Below, piece after piece: positions 45,312-53,203 of a DNA stretch of 64,000 bases (the first letter of the stretch is position 1; each line of letters opens with the position of its first letter). The notes beneath the pieces were generated by a model. That model ran no database searches, had not been told where the DNA came from, and saw only the letters and a program-made list of their open reading frames with translations. Position numbers and translations under genes: made by a program. The stretch covers positions 1-64,000 of the forward strand of contig CAVTFD010000001.1 in NCBI GenBank assembly GCA_963733945.1. Reading direction: 5' to 3'. Origin of the DNA: AP-15 sp963733945. Lineage in GTDB: Bacteria > Pseudomonadota > Alphaproteobacteria > ATCC43930 > CGMCC-115725.

Positions 45312-46172
45312 ATGCGTTTGAGACAGGTGGTATGGCTTTGCGCGGCGGCCATAGTGGCGCTTGCGGTCATGGCCGGCGCTGCATCGGCGGCGACGCTCGA
45401 CCGTATTGCCCAGGACAAATCCATTCGCATCGCCTATCGCAATGATGCCCCGCCGTTCTCGTACAAGGGAAAGGGCGGGCAGCCTGCGGGCTATATGGTC
45501 GATCTGTGTCGCGCGGTGGCCCAGAAACTGGGCGAGCAGCTGAAGATCCCGACGCTCGACGTGGTCTTTGTTCCGGTAACCGCAGTCGACCGCTTCGATG
45601 CGATCGCCCAGGGCAAGGCGGATTTATTGTGCGAACCGACGACCCAGACGTTGTCGCGACGCGAGCAAGTCGATTTCTCGATCCCGACCTTTGTCGACGG
45701 CGCCGGGCTGATGATCCGCAGCGATGGGCCGCACAGCTTGGCCGCATTGGCGGGTAAGAAGATCGGGGTGCTCGCCGGAACCACCACCGAGCAGGAATTG
45801 CGCAATTCGCTGAAAGAAGCCGGAGTTACCGCCGATGTGATGCCAGCGAACACGCATGAAGAGGGGCTGGCGATGCTGGACGCCGGCAAGGTCTCGGCCT
45901 ACTTCGCCGACCGCGCGATCCTGGTGTTTCTCGCGCAGCAGAGCGCCGCGCCACGAAAGTTGTTGCTGGCCGACAACTACCTGACGATCGAGCCCTACGC
46001 CCTGGCGCTGCCCCACGGCGACGAGGCTTTTCGTCTCGCCGTCGATCGTGCGTTGAGCCACATCTACCGCTCTGGTGAAATTGCTCCGATTTTCAGCAAA
46101 ACCTTTGGCGGAAAAGCAAAGCCAAGCCAGATCGTTCAGACGCTTTACCTTATTGCGGGACTACCCGACTAA
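45312..46172 (+). CDS. Periplasmic amino-acid-type solute-binding protein
   Basis: A 286-residue family 3 extracellular binding protein (SBP_bac_3). Signal peptide 1-26 (VVWLCAAAIVALAVMAGA, cleavage at ASA). The ligand-binding core shows IAYRNDAPPFSYKG, GYMVDLCRAVA, VTAVDRFDAIAQGKADLLCE and GVLAGTTTEQELRNSL. It probably binds a polar amino acid or small acid. No permease or ATPase gene is next to it, so it is an orphan binding protein or part of a split transporter. Its last 23 bases overlap the end of the converging Spy-like gene. Confidence 0.88.
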   Translation: MRLRQVVWLCAAAIVALAVMAGAASAATLDRIAQDKSIRIAYRNDAPPFSYKGKGGQPAGYMVDLCRAVAQKLGEQLKIPTLDVVFVPVTAVDRFDAIAQGKADLLCEPTTQTLSRREQVDFSIPTFVDGAGLMIRSDGPHSLAALAGKKIGVLAGTTTEQELRNSLKEAGVTADVMPANTHEEGLAMLDAGKVSAYFADRAILVFLAQQSAAPRKLLLADNYLTIEPYALALPHGDEAFRLAVDRALSHIYRSGEIAPIFSKTFGGKAKPSQIVQTLYLIAGLPD

Positions 46173-46739
46173 AAGACAAGGAAAGGGAGCCGGTGCGCCT
46201 GCGCGAGCCGGCGTCTTTTGCTGTCGCGCTTGCGCCATGACGCGACTGTGCCACGTGCTGTTCCGCATTCGCGCGGAACACCTGATCCGTCAGCTTTTTC
46301 TGCTGCTCGGGCATCACGTTGTAGAGGTTGTCGAACGCCGGGACCAGCTTCTGCAGATGCTGGGCATGCGCCTCGGCAATCTGCTCATAGGACTGCATGT
46401 TCTGAACCGCGTTCATCGTCGGGTACTGCTGAGCGCGCTGTGTGAACGCCTGATCCATGTCGCGGGCGTTGTCGCGCATCACCTGGGCAAACTGATCCCA
46501 CTGCGGCTCCTCGGCCGCGGTGATGCGCAATTGAGCATGTAGCTGTTTGATGTGGTTCTCGACCCGTTCCTCCATGTTCTTGCCCGGAACCGGGCTGGGA
46601 TGTCATCGGCGAGGATGCGGCGGCCGGCGGGGCAGCTGGTGCGGGAGACTGGGTCGGTTGAGCCAAGCGCCGCGGCGGGCAGCGCCAGCAGCGCAACAAC
46701 GGCTGCAGAAGCGAGTTGGCTCGACTGAATTGTCTTCAT
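46150..46739 (-). pseudogene. Spy/CpxP-like periplasmic protein with two frameshifts
   Basis: ATG 46739 (after GAGGAA) opens a signal peptide MKTIQSSQLASAAVVALL...PAAAL. An extra base near 46664 shifts the frame to AQPTQSPAPAAPPAAASSP, a Pro/Ala linker, and another near 46582 shifts it to NMEERVENHIKQLHAQL. The last frame encodes the helical domain with LHAQLRITAAEEPQWDQF and MDQAFTQRAQQYP, typical of Spy/CpxP (LTxxQ) chaperone-like proteins. Two indels in 80 bases of a coherent gene suggest sequencing errors, or decay. Confidence 0.65.
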
Positions 46740-46828
46740 CGAATCGTTCCTCGTTCTGACGTTGTCCACCATTTGGAAGGGCGTTGCCGGGCACGCGCCG
46801 GCCGGGATGGCCCCGGTGGGCACGCGGC

Positions 46829-47134
46829 TTAGTAGCCGTAATAAACCGGCGGTGGCGGTGCGTAGTAATAGGCTGGCGGCGCCCCGTAATAGACCGGCGG
46901 CGGGGGTGCCGCATAATACCCATTCGAGGCGATCGCGGCACCGACGCCAAGGCCGATGATCCCGCCGATGATCGCCGCGCCGGCGGCGTTGCCACCACCT
47001 CCATGATGATAGTTCCCACCACCATGATGATAGTTATTCCCACCACCATGCCAGTGTTGGGCATGCGCGGCGGGGGCTATCCCCAAGCCTGCGACGAGCA
47101 CCGCCGCAGTCAGGAAACGTGTGCACAAAGCCAT
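46829..47134 (-). CDS. Small secreted Gly/His/Tyr-rich protein
   Basis: A 101-residue protein. Signal peptide 1-25 (AVLVAGLGIAPAAHA). A His/Gly/Asn repeat follows (HWHGGGNNYHHGGGNYHHGG), then a glycine-zipper hydrophobic segment (AAIIGGIIGLGVGAAIAS), then a Pro/Tyr repeat with three copies of PPPVYYG/PAYYYAP. Proteins of this layout are common in alphaproteobacterial envelopes with unknown function. The His clusters could bind metal. It is in the same direction as the Spy-like gene. Confidence 0.7.
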   Translation of the reverse strand: MALCTRFLTAAVLVAGLGIAPAAHAQHWHGGGNNYHHGGGNYHHGGGGNAAGAAIIGGIIGLGVGAAIASNGYYAAPPPPVYYGAPPAYYYAPPPPVYYGY

Positions 47135-47360
47135 GGTCGGTTCCCCACAGGCTCAGAAGGTTTGTATATCAAAGCGTGGAAAGATATATCCATTTGCAAT
47201 AGCCATATTGATCTAAGTCAATTTCGCTCCTCATAGGTGTCTTTCCTCAATCAGAGCGATCAAGATATTGACGCCGACGCTGCTTATTGATCCAGATCAA
47301 TGCCCCGCCCGACCCAAGATGAAAAGGAAATAGTGTTTATGGTAGGTAGGAGCGTGTATC

Positions 47361-47531
47361 ATGGATAAGGATCGGATCGCGGGAGCGGTGAAAAAGATCA
47401 AGGGCTCGATCAAGGAGACCGTCGGCAAGGTGACCGGCGATGCCAAGCTGGAGGCGGAGGGCAAGGCCGACAAGGTCGAGGGCAAGGTCCAGAACGCGAT
47501 CGGCGGCCTCAAGGACGCGCTGAAGAAATAG
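47361..47531 (+). CDS. CsbD-like small stress protein
   Basis: A 56-residue CsbD-family protein: MDKDRIAGAVKKIKGSIKE, then two KVxGD/AEGKADK helical repeats and EGKVQNAIGGLKD. Highly charged, Lys/Gly-rich and lacking Cys and Trp. Members are induced by general stress, but their mechanism is unknown. It heads a run of four small stress or envelope genes in the same direction. Confidence 0.88.
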   Translation: MDKDRIAGAVKKIKGSIKETVGKVTGDAKLEAEGKADKVEGKVQNAIGGLKDALKK

Positions 47532-47595
47532 GGACACTGCGTGCCCCTCGACTCGCGTCAACCAGGTTAAGGGCGACCAACGGAGGAAACGTATC

Positions 47596-47989
47596 ATGAA
47601 AAGAGCGATGATTTTCGCCGGTGCGGCAATGATCAGCGCCGCCCTCCTCTCCGGCGGCGCAGGAGCGCAGGGCACGCCGCAGACAGTCGAGCTCGTCAAG
47701 GTCGATGTGCAGAAGCTGGCGGCCGGCTATCGCGCGTCCAAGGTCATCGGCAGCAGCGTCGTCAACGATGCCAACGAAACTATCGGTAAGATCGACGATC
47801 TCCTGGTGAGCCTCGACGGCAAACAGCCATATGCCGTACTGTCGATCGGCGGCTTTCTGGGTATGGGCACCCGCTTGGTTGTCGTCCCTTACGACGACGT
47901 TGAAATTCACCGGCAACAAGGTGACGTTGCCGGGCGGCACCAAGGAAGGGCTCAAGACGCTGCCGGAGTTCAAGTACGCTACTGAGTGA
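47596..47989 (+). CDS. PRC-barrel protein with C-terminal frameshift
   Basis: Signal peptide 1-24 (MIFAGAAMISAALLSGGAGA), then a PRC-barrel: YRASKVIGSSVVNDANETIG and LLVSLDGKQPYAVLSIGGFL. An extra base near 47908 (gaaattcaccgg) shifts the last strand: the uncorrected frame ends at 47985 with a basic tail, while the corrected one reads VEI-TGNKVTLPGGTKEGL and ends at 47989. PRC-barrel proteins of this secreted type are often next to CsbD and DUF883 genes. Confidence 0.78.
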
Positions 47990-48046
47990 TCCCCGCGGGG
48001 CTACAGAGGTAGCGGTTCGTGGGCCAGAACTGTCGGAGGGAGGAAG

Positions 48047-48433
48047 ATGATGAAGGATACCTCTTCGGACGATGCAACAAGCATGGAGGCGCGCGTGACA
48101 AAGGCCGGAGAGGCAATCGGCGAGCGGGTCAAGAGCGCCACGGCGGCTACTGCCGCAATGGCCGGTCAGGCGCAAAATGTCCTGGACGATGCGGCTGAAA
48201 CGGCACAGCAAGCTTGGTCGCAAGCGGACGAGGTGGCGGAGGACATCGTTGATGCGGGTCGTCGCGCGACCAGTTCCGTTTCGCGGCAGATCGGCGAGAA
48301 CCCAGTGATCTCCGTTCTGGTCGGCTGCGCGCTCGGCTACATTGCCGGTTGGTGGATTCACGGACGAAGGGTAGGCCAGGAAGAACCGCAAGCGATAAGG
48401 CCTGCGACAAAGCACCCTCGCCCGCGGAAATGA
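48047..48433 (+). CDS. DUF883/ElaB-like membrane-anchored protein
   Basis: A 128-residue protein with a long amphipathic helical region (residues 15-80, repeats of Ala/Glu/Asp with few aromatics), then a C-terminal hydrophobic segment VISVLVGCALGYIAGWWIHG (about 87-106) that would anchor it to the inner membrane, and a basic tail. This is the ElaB/YgaM/YqjD layout, whose members bind ribosomes at the membrane in stationary phase in E. coli. The start could be either ATG of the ATGATG pair. Confidence 0.78.
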   Translation: MMKDTSSDDATSMEARVTKAGEAIGERVKSATAATAAMAGQAQNVLDDAAETAQQAWSQADEVAEDIVDAGRRATSSVSRQIGENPVISVLVGCALGYIAGWWIHGRRVGQEEPQAIRPATKHPRPRK

Positions 48434-48488
48434 AGGTTATCAAGACCTTTTTAGCTTCCCTTTCAGAAAATATCAACGGAGAAAACGC

Positions 48489-48641
48489 ATGGACCTGATC
48501 CTGATCATTATCGTACTTCTTCTTATCTTCGGGGGAGGTTTTGGCTATAACCGGTGGGGATATGGCGGCGGCATCGGGATCGGCGGTATTCTGCTGATCG
48601 TGCTCATCGTCTATTTGTTGGTAGGGCGCGGGAGATTTTGA
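48489..48641 (+). CDS. DUF3309 small membrane protein
   Basis: A 50-residue protein with two hydrophobic segments (LILIIIVLLLIFGGG and GIGGILLIVLIVYLLVG) joined by YNRWGYGG, the pattern of DUF3309. GGAG lies eight bases before the ATG. Function unknown; it is often found with stress-related small proteins, as here. Confidence 0.85.
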   Translation: MDLILIIIVLLLIFGGGFGYNRWGYGGGIGIGGILLIVLIVYLLVGRGRF

Positions 48642-48922
48642 TTTATTCTGCCCTGTCAGCGCTGTTTGCAGGATGTCGCTGGATCCAACCGCGCCCTATC
48701 ACGGAATGACGCTGGCCCCAGCTTTCGGACCGAACCCAACCGCGACAGGCGCGAGATTTTCGGCCCGGCGCCGGCCGAGGATGAGCTGGCTCAGCATCAG
48801 CACAATAGCTGGTAGCGTTTTCTCGCGCCAGCGAGCCCGGTCCGGCTAGCCTAGTAGTCAGCCGGGCTGTCCGGCTTGTAGACTGCGCCGGAGGCGGAAA
48901 ACCAGTCGAAGGAGGGGCGGCC

Positions 48923-49432
48923 ATGGCGCTGGAAGTACGGCGGATCGTCACCGGGCATGACGCAAACGGCAAGGCTGTCGTCGCCACCGACGAGCGGCTC
49001 ACTGCGGTTCCGCGGCTCAATCGCCCGCATATCGCGGGCTGTGAGATCTGGTCGACCGACAAGATGCCGGTCGACAATTCGGCAGAGAGCGACGCCCCGC
49101 AGCGCGCCGGTTTCGTCAAGCGCTACAATTATGTCGGCACCGGCCAAGGCACCGTGATCCGGGTCACCGAATTCGCCCCCGGCGCGCCGAAATTCATGCA
49201 CCGCACCGAGACGGTCGACTACGCGATCCTGCTGTCGGGCGAATGCGACCTCGAATTCGACAGCGGCGAAATCGTGCATATGAAGCAGGGCGACATCGTC
49301 GTCCAGCGCGGCACGATGCATGCCTGGGTCAACAATGGCTCGACGCCTGCGGTCTTCGCCTTCATCCTGATCGACGCCGAGCCGGCTGCGGTCAACGGCG
49401 AGGCGTTGCGCACCCATTACCCGGCGCCGTAA
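48923..49432 (+). CDS. Cupin-domain protein
   Basis: A 169-residue single-cupin protein. Motif 1 region PGAPKFMHRTETVDYAILLSG and motif 2 region KQGDIVVQRGTMHAWVN contain metal-ligand candidates (H and E in MHRTE, H in MHAW). It has a double-stranded beta-helix fold and may be an enzyme or binding protein. It is first in a four-gene operon: its TAA shares one base with the next ATG (TAATG). Confidence 0.85.
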   Translation: MALEVRRIVTGHDANGKAVVATDERLTAVPRLNRPHIAGCEIWSTDKMPVDNSAESDAPQRAGFVKRYNYVGTGQGTVIRVTEFAPGAPKFMHRTETVDYAILLSGECDLEFDSGEIVHMKQGDIVVQRGTMHAWVNNGSTPAVFAFILIDAEPAAVNGEALRTHYPAP

Positions 49433-50406
49433 TGCCGCGCACGATTACCGTCGCCGGCGCCAGCCTCGAACTGGTCGAGCGCGGCGCCGGCCGGCCACTG
49501 CTGTTTCTGCACGCCGGCGAAGGGCTGATGCCGGAGCGGCCGTGGCTCGATTTGCTAGCCCAGCGCTATCGGGTGATCGCGCCGAGCCATCCGGGCTGGG
49601 GCAATTCTCCTCTGATCGACGGCACGGGCTCGGTCGACGATCTCGCCTATCTCTATCTCGACCTCGCCGCCGAGCTGGGGCTTCAGGATGCGGTCCTGGT
49701 CGGCGCCTGCTTTGGCGGCTGGGTCGCGGCCGAGATCATGGTGCGCTCGACCGCGCGCTTCTCTCGCCTGGTTCTGGTCGATCCGCTCGGCGTCAAATTC
49801 GGCGGCCGCGAAGATCGCGACATCACCGATATGCACGCAATGCCGCGGGACGAATATCTGAAGCTCGCCTGGGCCGATCCGGCCAAAGGCGACACCGATT
49901 TCACTGCCTTGCCGGAGAGCGAGCTTGCCGCCATCGTGCGCGGCCGCGAGGCCTTCGCGCTTTATGGCTGGAAGCCCTACATGCACAACCCGCGGCTACG
50001 GCGCTGGCTGCACCGGATCGATCGGCCGACCTTGCTGCTGTGGGGCGCCGAAGACCGGATCGTGACGCCCGCCTATGGCGAAGGCTGGCGCCAGGAAATC
50101 CCGGATGCGCGGCTCGAACTGATCCCCGACGCCGGCCATTTCCCGCATTGGGAACAGCCCGAAGCCTTTGTCGAAAAGCTCGCCGCCTTCGTCGACGGCA
50201 ATGCAATAGGAGGGCGCAATGCGCGTCTGGTATTTCTCGGAAATGGCCTACCACCCGGCCTGGGAAGAGGGGCTGAAGCGCGGTTCCCTGAGGGTGGTGT
50301 TGCCGAACCGCAATTACGATCCGCAGATCGGCCACCGGTTGCTGAACCGCTATCTCGACGAGTTCGCGCTGTGCGACGAGGTCGGGCTCGACATCATGGT
50401 AAATGA
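49432..50406 (+). CDS. Alpha/beta hydrolase with Cys in the nucleophile elbow; probable lost stop codon
   Basis: The catalytic part covers residues 1-259: LFLHAGEG, GHPGW-like PSHPGWGNSP, VGACFGGWVAAE with C93 at the nucleophile position, GAEDRIVTP (acid) and DAGHFPHWEQP (His). Homologues end near here. In this sequence the frame runs on for about 65 codons over the next gene in a basic, non-homologous tail. A TAG at 50206-50208, just before GGAGGGCGCAATG, would be the natural stop if one base near 50200 were wrong. The true end is thus probably about 50208. Confidence 0.75.
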   Translation: MPRTITVAGASLELVERGAGRPLLFLHAGEGLMPERPWLDLLAQRYRVIAPSHPGWGNSPLIDGTGSVDDLAYLYLDLAAELGLQDAVLVGACFGGWVAAEIMVRSTARFSRLVLVDPLGVKFGGREDRDITDMHAMPRDEYLKLAWADPAKGDTDFTALPESELAAIVRGREAFALYGWKPYMHNPRLRRWLHRIDRPTLLLWGAEDRIVTPAYGEGWRQEIPDARLELIPDAGHFPHWEQPEAFVEKLAAFVDGNAIGGRNARLVFLGNGLPPGLGRGAEARFPEGGVAEPQLRSADRPPVAEPLSRRVRAVRRGRARHHGK

Positions 50407-51424
50407 GCACCACAGCACCGCGACCTGCCTGACCGTTTCGGTGCCGATGGCGTTGGCGATCATCGCCCGCGAAACCAAGCGCTCGCGCCTCCTGTCGCTC
50501 GGCACCCCGATCGCCAACCGCCCCGACCCGGTGCGCGTCGCCGAGGAGATGGCGTGGCTCGACGTATTGTCGGGCGGCAGGCTGGAAATGGGCCTGGTCA
50601 AGGGCGCTCCTTATGAGATTGCGCCGGCCAACAGCAACCCCGCCAATCTGATGCGCCGCTATTGGGAGGCGCATGATCTGATCCTGAAGGCGATGTCGAC
50701 AACCGACGGTCCCTTCAATTGGGAAGGTGAGTTCTTCCACTACCGCAACGTCAACGTCTGGCCGCGACCCTTGCAGCAGCCCACGCCACCGGTGTGGATG
50801 ACCGGGGTCAGCGTCGATACCGGGCGCATGGCCGCCGAGCGGGGCCATGTCGTCGGCACGTTATTGTCGGGCCATGTCGCCGGGCCGTTGTTCGCGGCCT
50901 ATCGTCAGCGCGCCCAGGAACTGGGATGGACCGCTGGTCCCGACCGCCTTGCTTACGCCGCGGTCATTGGCGTCGGCGCCACCCGCGAGGAGGGGTTGCG
51001 CCGCGCCAATCTCGCCGCCGATTACGTGCGCACCTCGCCGGTCGTGCTCGAACCGTTCACCAATCCGCCCGGCTACAACTCGGTCGGCGCCAATGTCGCG
51101 GCACTGAAATCGGGCGGCAAGCGAACCGGCTTTATCCGCGACCGCGACGGCAACCCGGTCGACCACGCCACCGCGACGATCGAGCAGATGATGGAAAGCG
51201 CCACGGCCTTTGCCGGCACCCCGGACGATGTCTACGACCAGATCAAGGCATTGAACGACCGCGTCGGCGGGTTTGGCCATCTGTTGTTCTTCGGACAGGG
51301 CGGGTTTCTCGACCACGCCGATACGGTGGCCAACATCACTTTGTTCGCAAAAGAGGTATTGCCGCGGCTGCGCGAGCTGAACCCCGAGCCGGCGAAAGCC
51401 GTCTCGGTCGCCGCGGCGCAATAG
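50219..51424 (+). CDS. Luciferase-like (LLM class) flavin monooxygenase
   Basis: A 401-residue bacterial luciferase-family TIM-barrel enzyme using FMNH2 or F420-like flavin. Features: MRVWYFSEMAYHPAW, the VNEHHSTAT active-site segment, LGTPIANRPDPVRVAEEMAW, LDVLSGGRLEMGLVKGAPY and PVWMTGVS. It follows GGAGG and lies inside the hydrolase/cupin operon. Together with two hydrolases it suggests breakdown of an alkyl or cyclic compound by monooxygenation and ester or C-C hydrolysis. Confidence 0.9.
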   Translation: MRVWYFSEMAYHPAWEEGLKRGSLRVVLPNRNYDPQIGHRLLNRYLDEFALCDEVGLDIMVNEHHSTATCLTVSVPMALAIIARETKRSRLLSLGTPIANRPDPVRVAEEMAWLDVLSGGRLEMGLVKGAPYEIAPANSNPANLMRRYWEAHDLILKAMSTTDGPFNWEGEFFHYRNVNVWPRPLQQPTPPVWMTGVSVDTGRMAAERGHVVGTLLSGHVAGPLFAAYRQRAQELGWTAGPDRLAYAAVIGVGATREEGLRRANLAADYVRTSPVVLEPFTNPPGYNSVGANVAALKSGGKRTGFIRDRDGNPVDHATATIEQMMESATAFAGTPDDVYDQIKALNDRVGGFGHLLFFGQGGFLDHADTVANITLFAKEVLPRLRELNPEPAKAVSVAAAQ

Positions 51425-51433
51425 GAGCCGACG

Positions 51434-52372
51434 ATGCCGAGCCTGCATCCCCAGATCGTCCAGGTTCTCGAGGCCATGGCCAAGGCCGAATTGCAGCCGA
51501 TCGAGGCGATGACGCCCGCCGAAGCCCGTGCGCAGATGGAGGCGACGGCGCGTGCGCGCCAAGCCGAGCCGCTGCCGGTCGCCAAGGTCGAGGATCGGAT
51601 GATCCCCGGCCCCGCCGGCGAAATCCGGCTGCGTCTTTACTGGCCGAACGCCGCGGGACCGGTGCCGGTGATCGTCTATTATCATGGCGGCGGCCATGTC
51701 ATCGGCAGTCTCGACACCCACGACTTCATTGCCCGCAATCTCTGCGCCGGCGCTGAGGCATTGCTCGCCTCGGTCGATTACCGCATGGGCCCGGAGCACA
51801 AATTTCCGGCGGCGGTCGACGATTGCTTTGCCGCATTGCAATGGGTCCACGCCAATGCCGGCAGCCTCGGCGCCGATCCCGGCCGCATGGGCGTGCACGG
51901 CGACAGCGCGGGCGCCAATCTCGCCGCGGTGGTAGCCTTGATGGCGCGCGATGCCGGCGCCCCGCGATTGAAATTGCAGTCGCTGGTCTATCCGGTTGGC
52001 GACTACACCCTCTCCGGCGCTAGCTATCGCAAATATGCGCAGGGCTGCGGCATGCTGACACCGGACGCAATGGCCTGGTTCGCCCGCCATTATTTACGCT
52101 CGCCAGCGGATGCCGAGGACTGGCGCGCCTCCCCGCTTAAGGCCCCGAGCCATGCCGGCGTCGCCCCGGCAATCGTCGTCGCCGCCGAATGCGACGTGTT
52201 GCACGATGACGGCGAAAGCTATGCCGAGGCGCTGCGCCGTGCGAGCGTGCCGGTTGAATATCGTGAATATCCCGGGATGATCCACGGCTTTCTCGGCATG
52301 GTCCCGGTCGTCGACGACGCCATGAACGCCCAGCGCCAAGTCTGGGCCGCCTTCAAACGCGCCTTCGCTTAG
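51434..52372 (+). CDS. HSL-type (fold-3) alpha/beta esterase
   Basis: A 312-residue hormone-sensitive-lipase-family esterase: oxyanion motif YYHGGGHVIGS, nucleophile GDSAGAN, acid ECDVLHDDGE and base MIHGF. The N-terminal cap helices are present. It is cytoplasmic, as no signal peptide is seen. It starts nine bases after the monooxygenase stop and is the last gene of the operon, acting on short acyl esters, perhaps products of the monooxygenase. Confidence 0.92.
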   Translation: MPSLHPQIVQVLEAMAKAELQPIEAMTPAEARAQMEATARARQAEPLPVAKVEDRMIPGPAGEIRLRLYWPNAAGPVPVIVYYHGGGHVIGSLDTHDFIARNLCAGAEALLASVDYRMGPEHKFPAAVDDCFAALQWVHANAGSLGADPGRMGVHGDSAGANLAAVVALMARDAGAPRLKLQSLVYPVGDYTLSGASYRKYAQGCGMLTPDAMAWFARHYLRSPADAEDWRASPLKAPSHAGVAPAIVVAAECDVLHDDGESYAEALRRASVPVEYREYPGMIHGFLGMVPVVDDAMNAQRQVWAAFKRAFA

Positions 52373-52428
52373 AGCCCGCCCCGGACTAGTACTCATACGC
52401 ATTCAAATGGTGCAGTCTCGCTGCATTC

Positions 52429-52514
52429 GTCATGCCCGGCCTTGTGCCGGGTATCCACGGCAATGGCCGTTGGGGGTTGCGTCGTGGATGGCCGGGACAA
52501 GCCCGGCCAGGACG
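52429..52514. repeat. Dispersed palindromic repeat
   Basis: GTCATGCCCGGCCTTGTGCC and its inverted form GGGACAAGCCCGGCC flank a 40-base core that itself contains inverted copies (ATCCACGGC...GTCGTGGAT). This element type (ATGCCCGGC...GCCGGGCAT) is scattered between genes in Bradyrhizobium-, Rhodopseudomonas- and Rhodospirillales-like genomes. It follows the esterase and may also end the operon transcript. Confidence 0.65.
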
Positions 52515-52592
52515 GTCTAAGTAACTCTCATGTCTGCATCTGCGGAATAGGCATTTCCCCCGAGCGGGAAGCAGGGCAGCCCCCGCGATCAG

Positions 52593-53171
52593 CTATCTGA
52601 CCTCCGTCCAGCTTTCGCAAAACCCCAGTACGCAGGTGCTCGAGGCACGACCTTCACGCTCCCTCGGCCAGGGGCGGCCCTGCGCCTCATTTCCGTTGAC
52701 CGTCAGCCGCGCGCCGAGCGCCGGGATGAGCACCGTGCACATCCCGTACGGACGCCCTGGCAGCGTATTGGGCTGAGTGTGGACCAGCAATGGGTCACCC
52801 AACGCATACCACGTAAGCGCAATGTAATCGTCGCGCGTGTCCAGACATTCCGTCCAGAAATCACGCGCGTCACCAGATTTCCCGAAGCGGCCATCGGTCA
52901 CCGGGATCGTCAGGTCGAGAAGCTCGGCGTTAATCGCGCCGATAACCGTGGACTGCAGCCAGCGCGCCATCGCGATGTTGTCGGCGTAGATGCGCCAGCG
53001 GGCTTCCGTCAACTCACTTTTCAGATAGAGAACATGGCCCGGACCGCCGGGGGAAGACAGAACCCGCCAAAAGCTTGCATTCGTGGTGAAGGCATCGCTG
53101 TCTTCACTGCTGAGCCGGATGACCGAATTTTCTCCGATAAAGATTACACGGTTCACATCTACGGTATTCAT
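52593..53171 (-). CDS. Protein of unknown function next to aminotransferase
   Basis: A 192-residue protein from ATG 53171. A TTG at 53216 would overlap the aminotransferase end by 13 bases. The sequence has many Trp/Arg/Asp residues (FWRVLSS, ARWRIYADNIAMARWLQ, ARDFWTECLDTRDDY) and a beta-rich second half. No signal peptide or membrane helix. I do not recognise the family. It is transcribed with the aminotransferase, so it may belong to the same pathway. Confidence 0.55.
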   Translation of the reverse strand: MNTVDVNRVIFIGENSVIRLSSEDSDAFTTNASFWRVLSSPGGPGHVLYLKSELTEARWRIYADNIAMARWLQSTVIGAINAELLDLTIPVTDGRFGKSGDARDFWTECLDTRDDYIALTWYALGDPLLVHTQPNTLPGRPYGMCTVLIPALGARLTVNGNEAQGRPWPREREGRASSTCVLGFCESWTEVR

Positions 53172-53203
53172 GGCGGGTGTCCCCAGTCTGCCCTCGATAC
53201 TCC

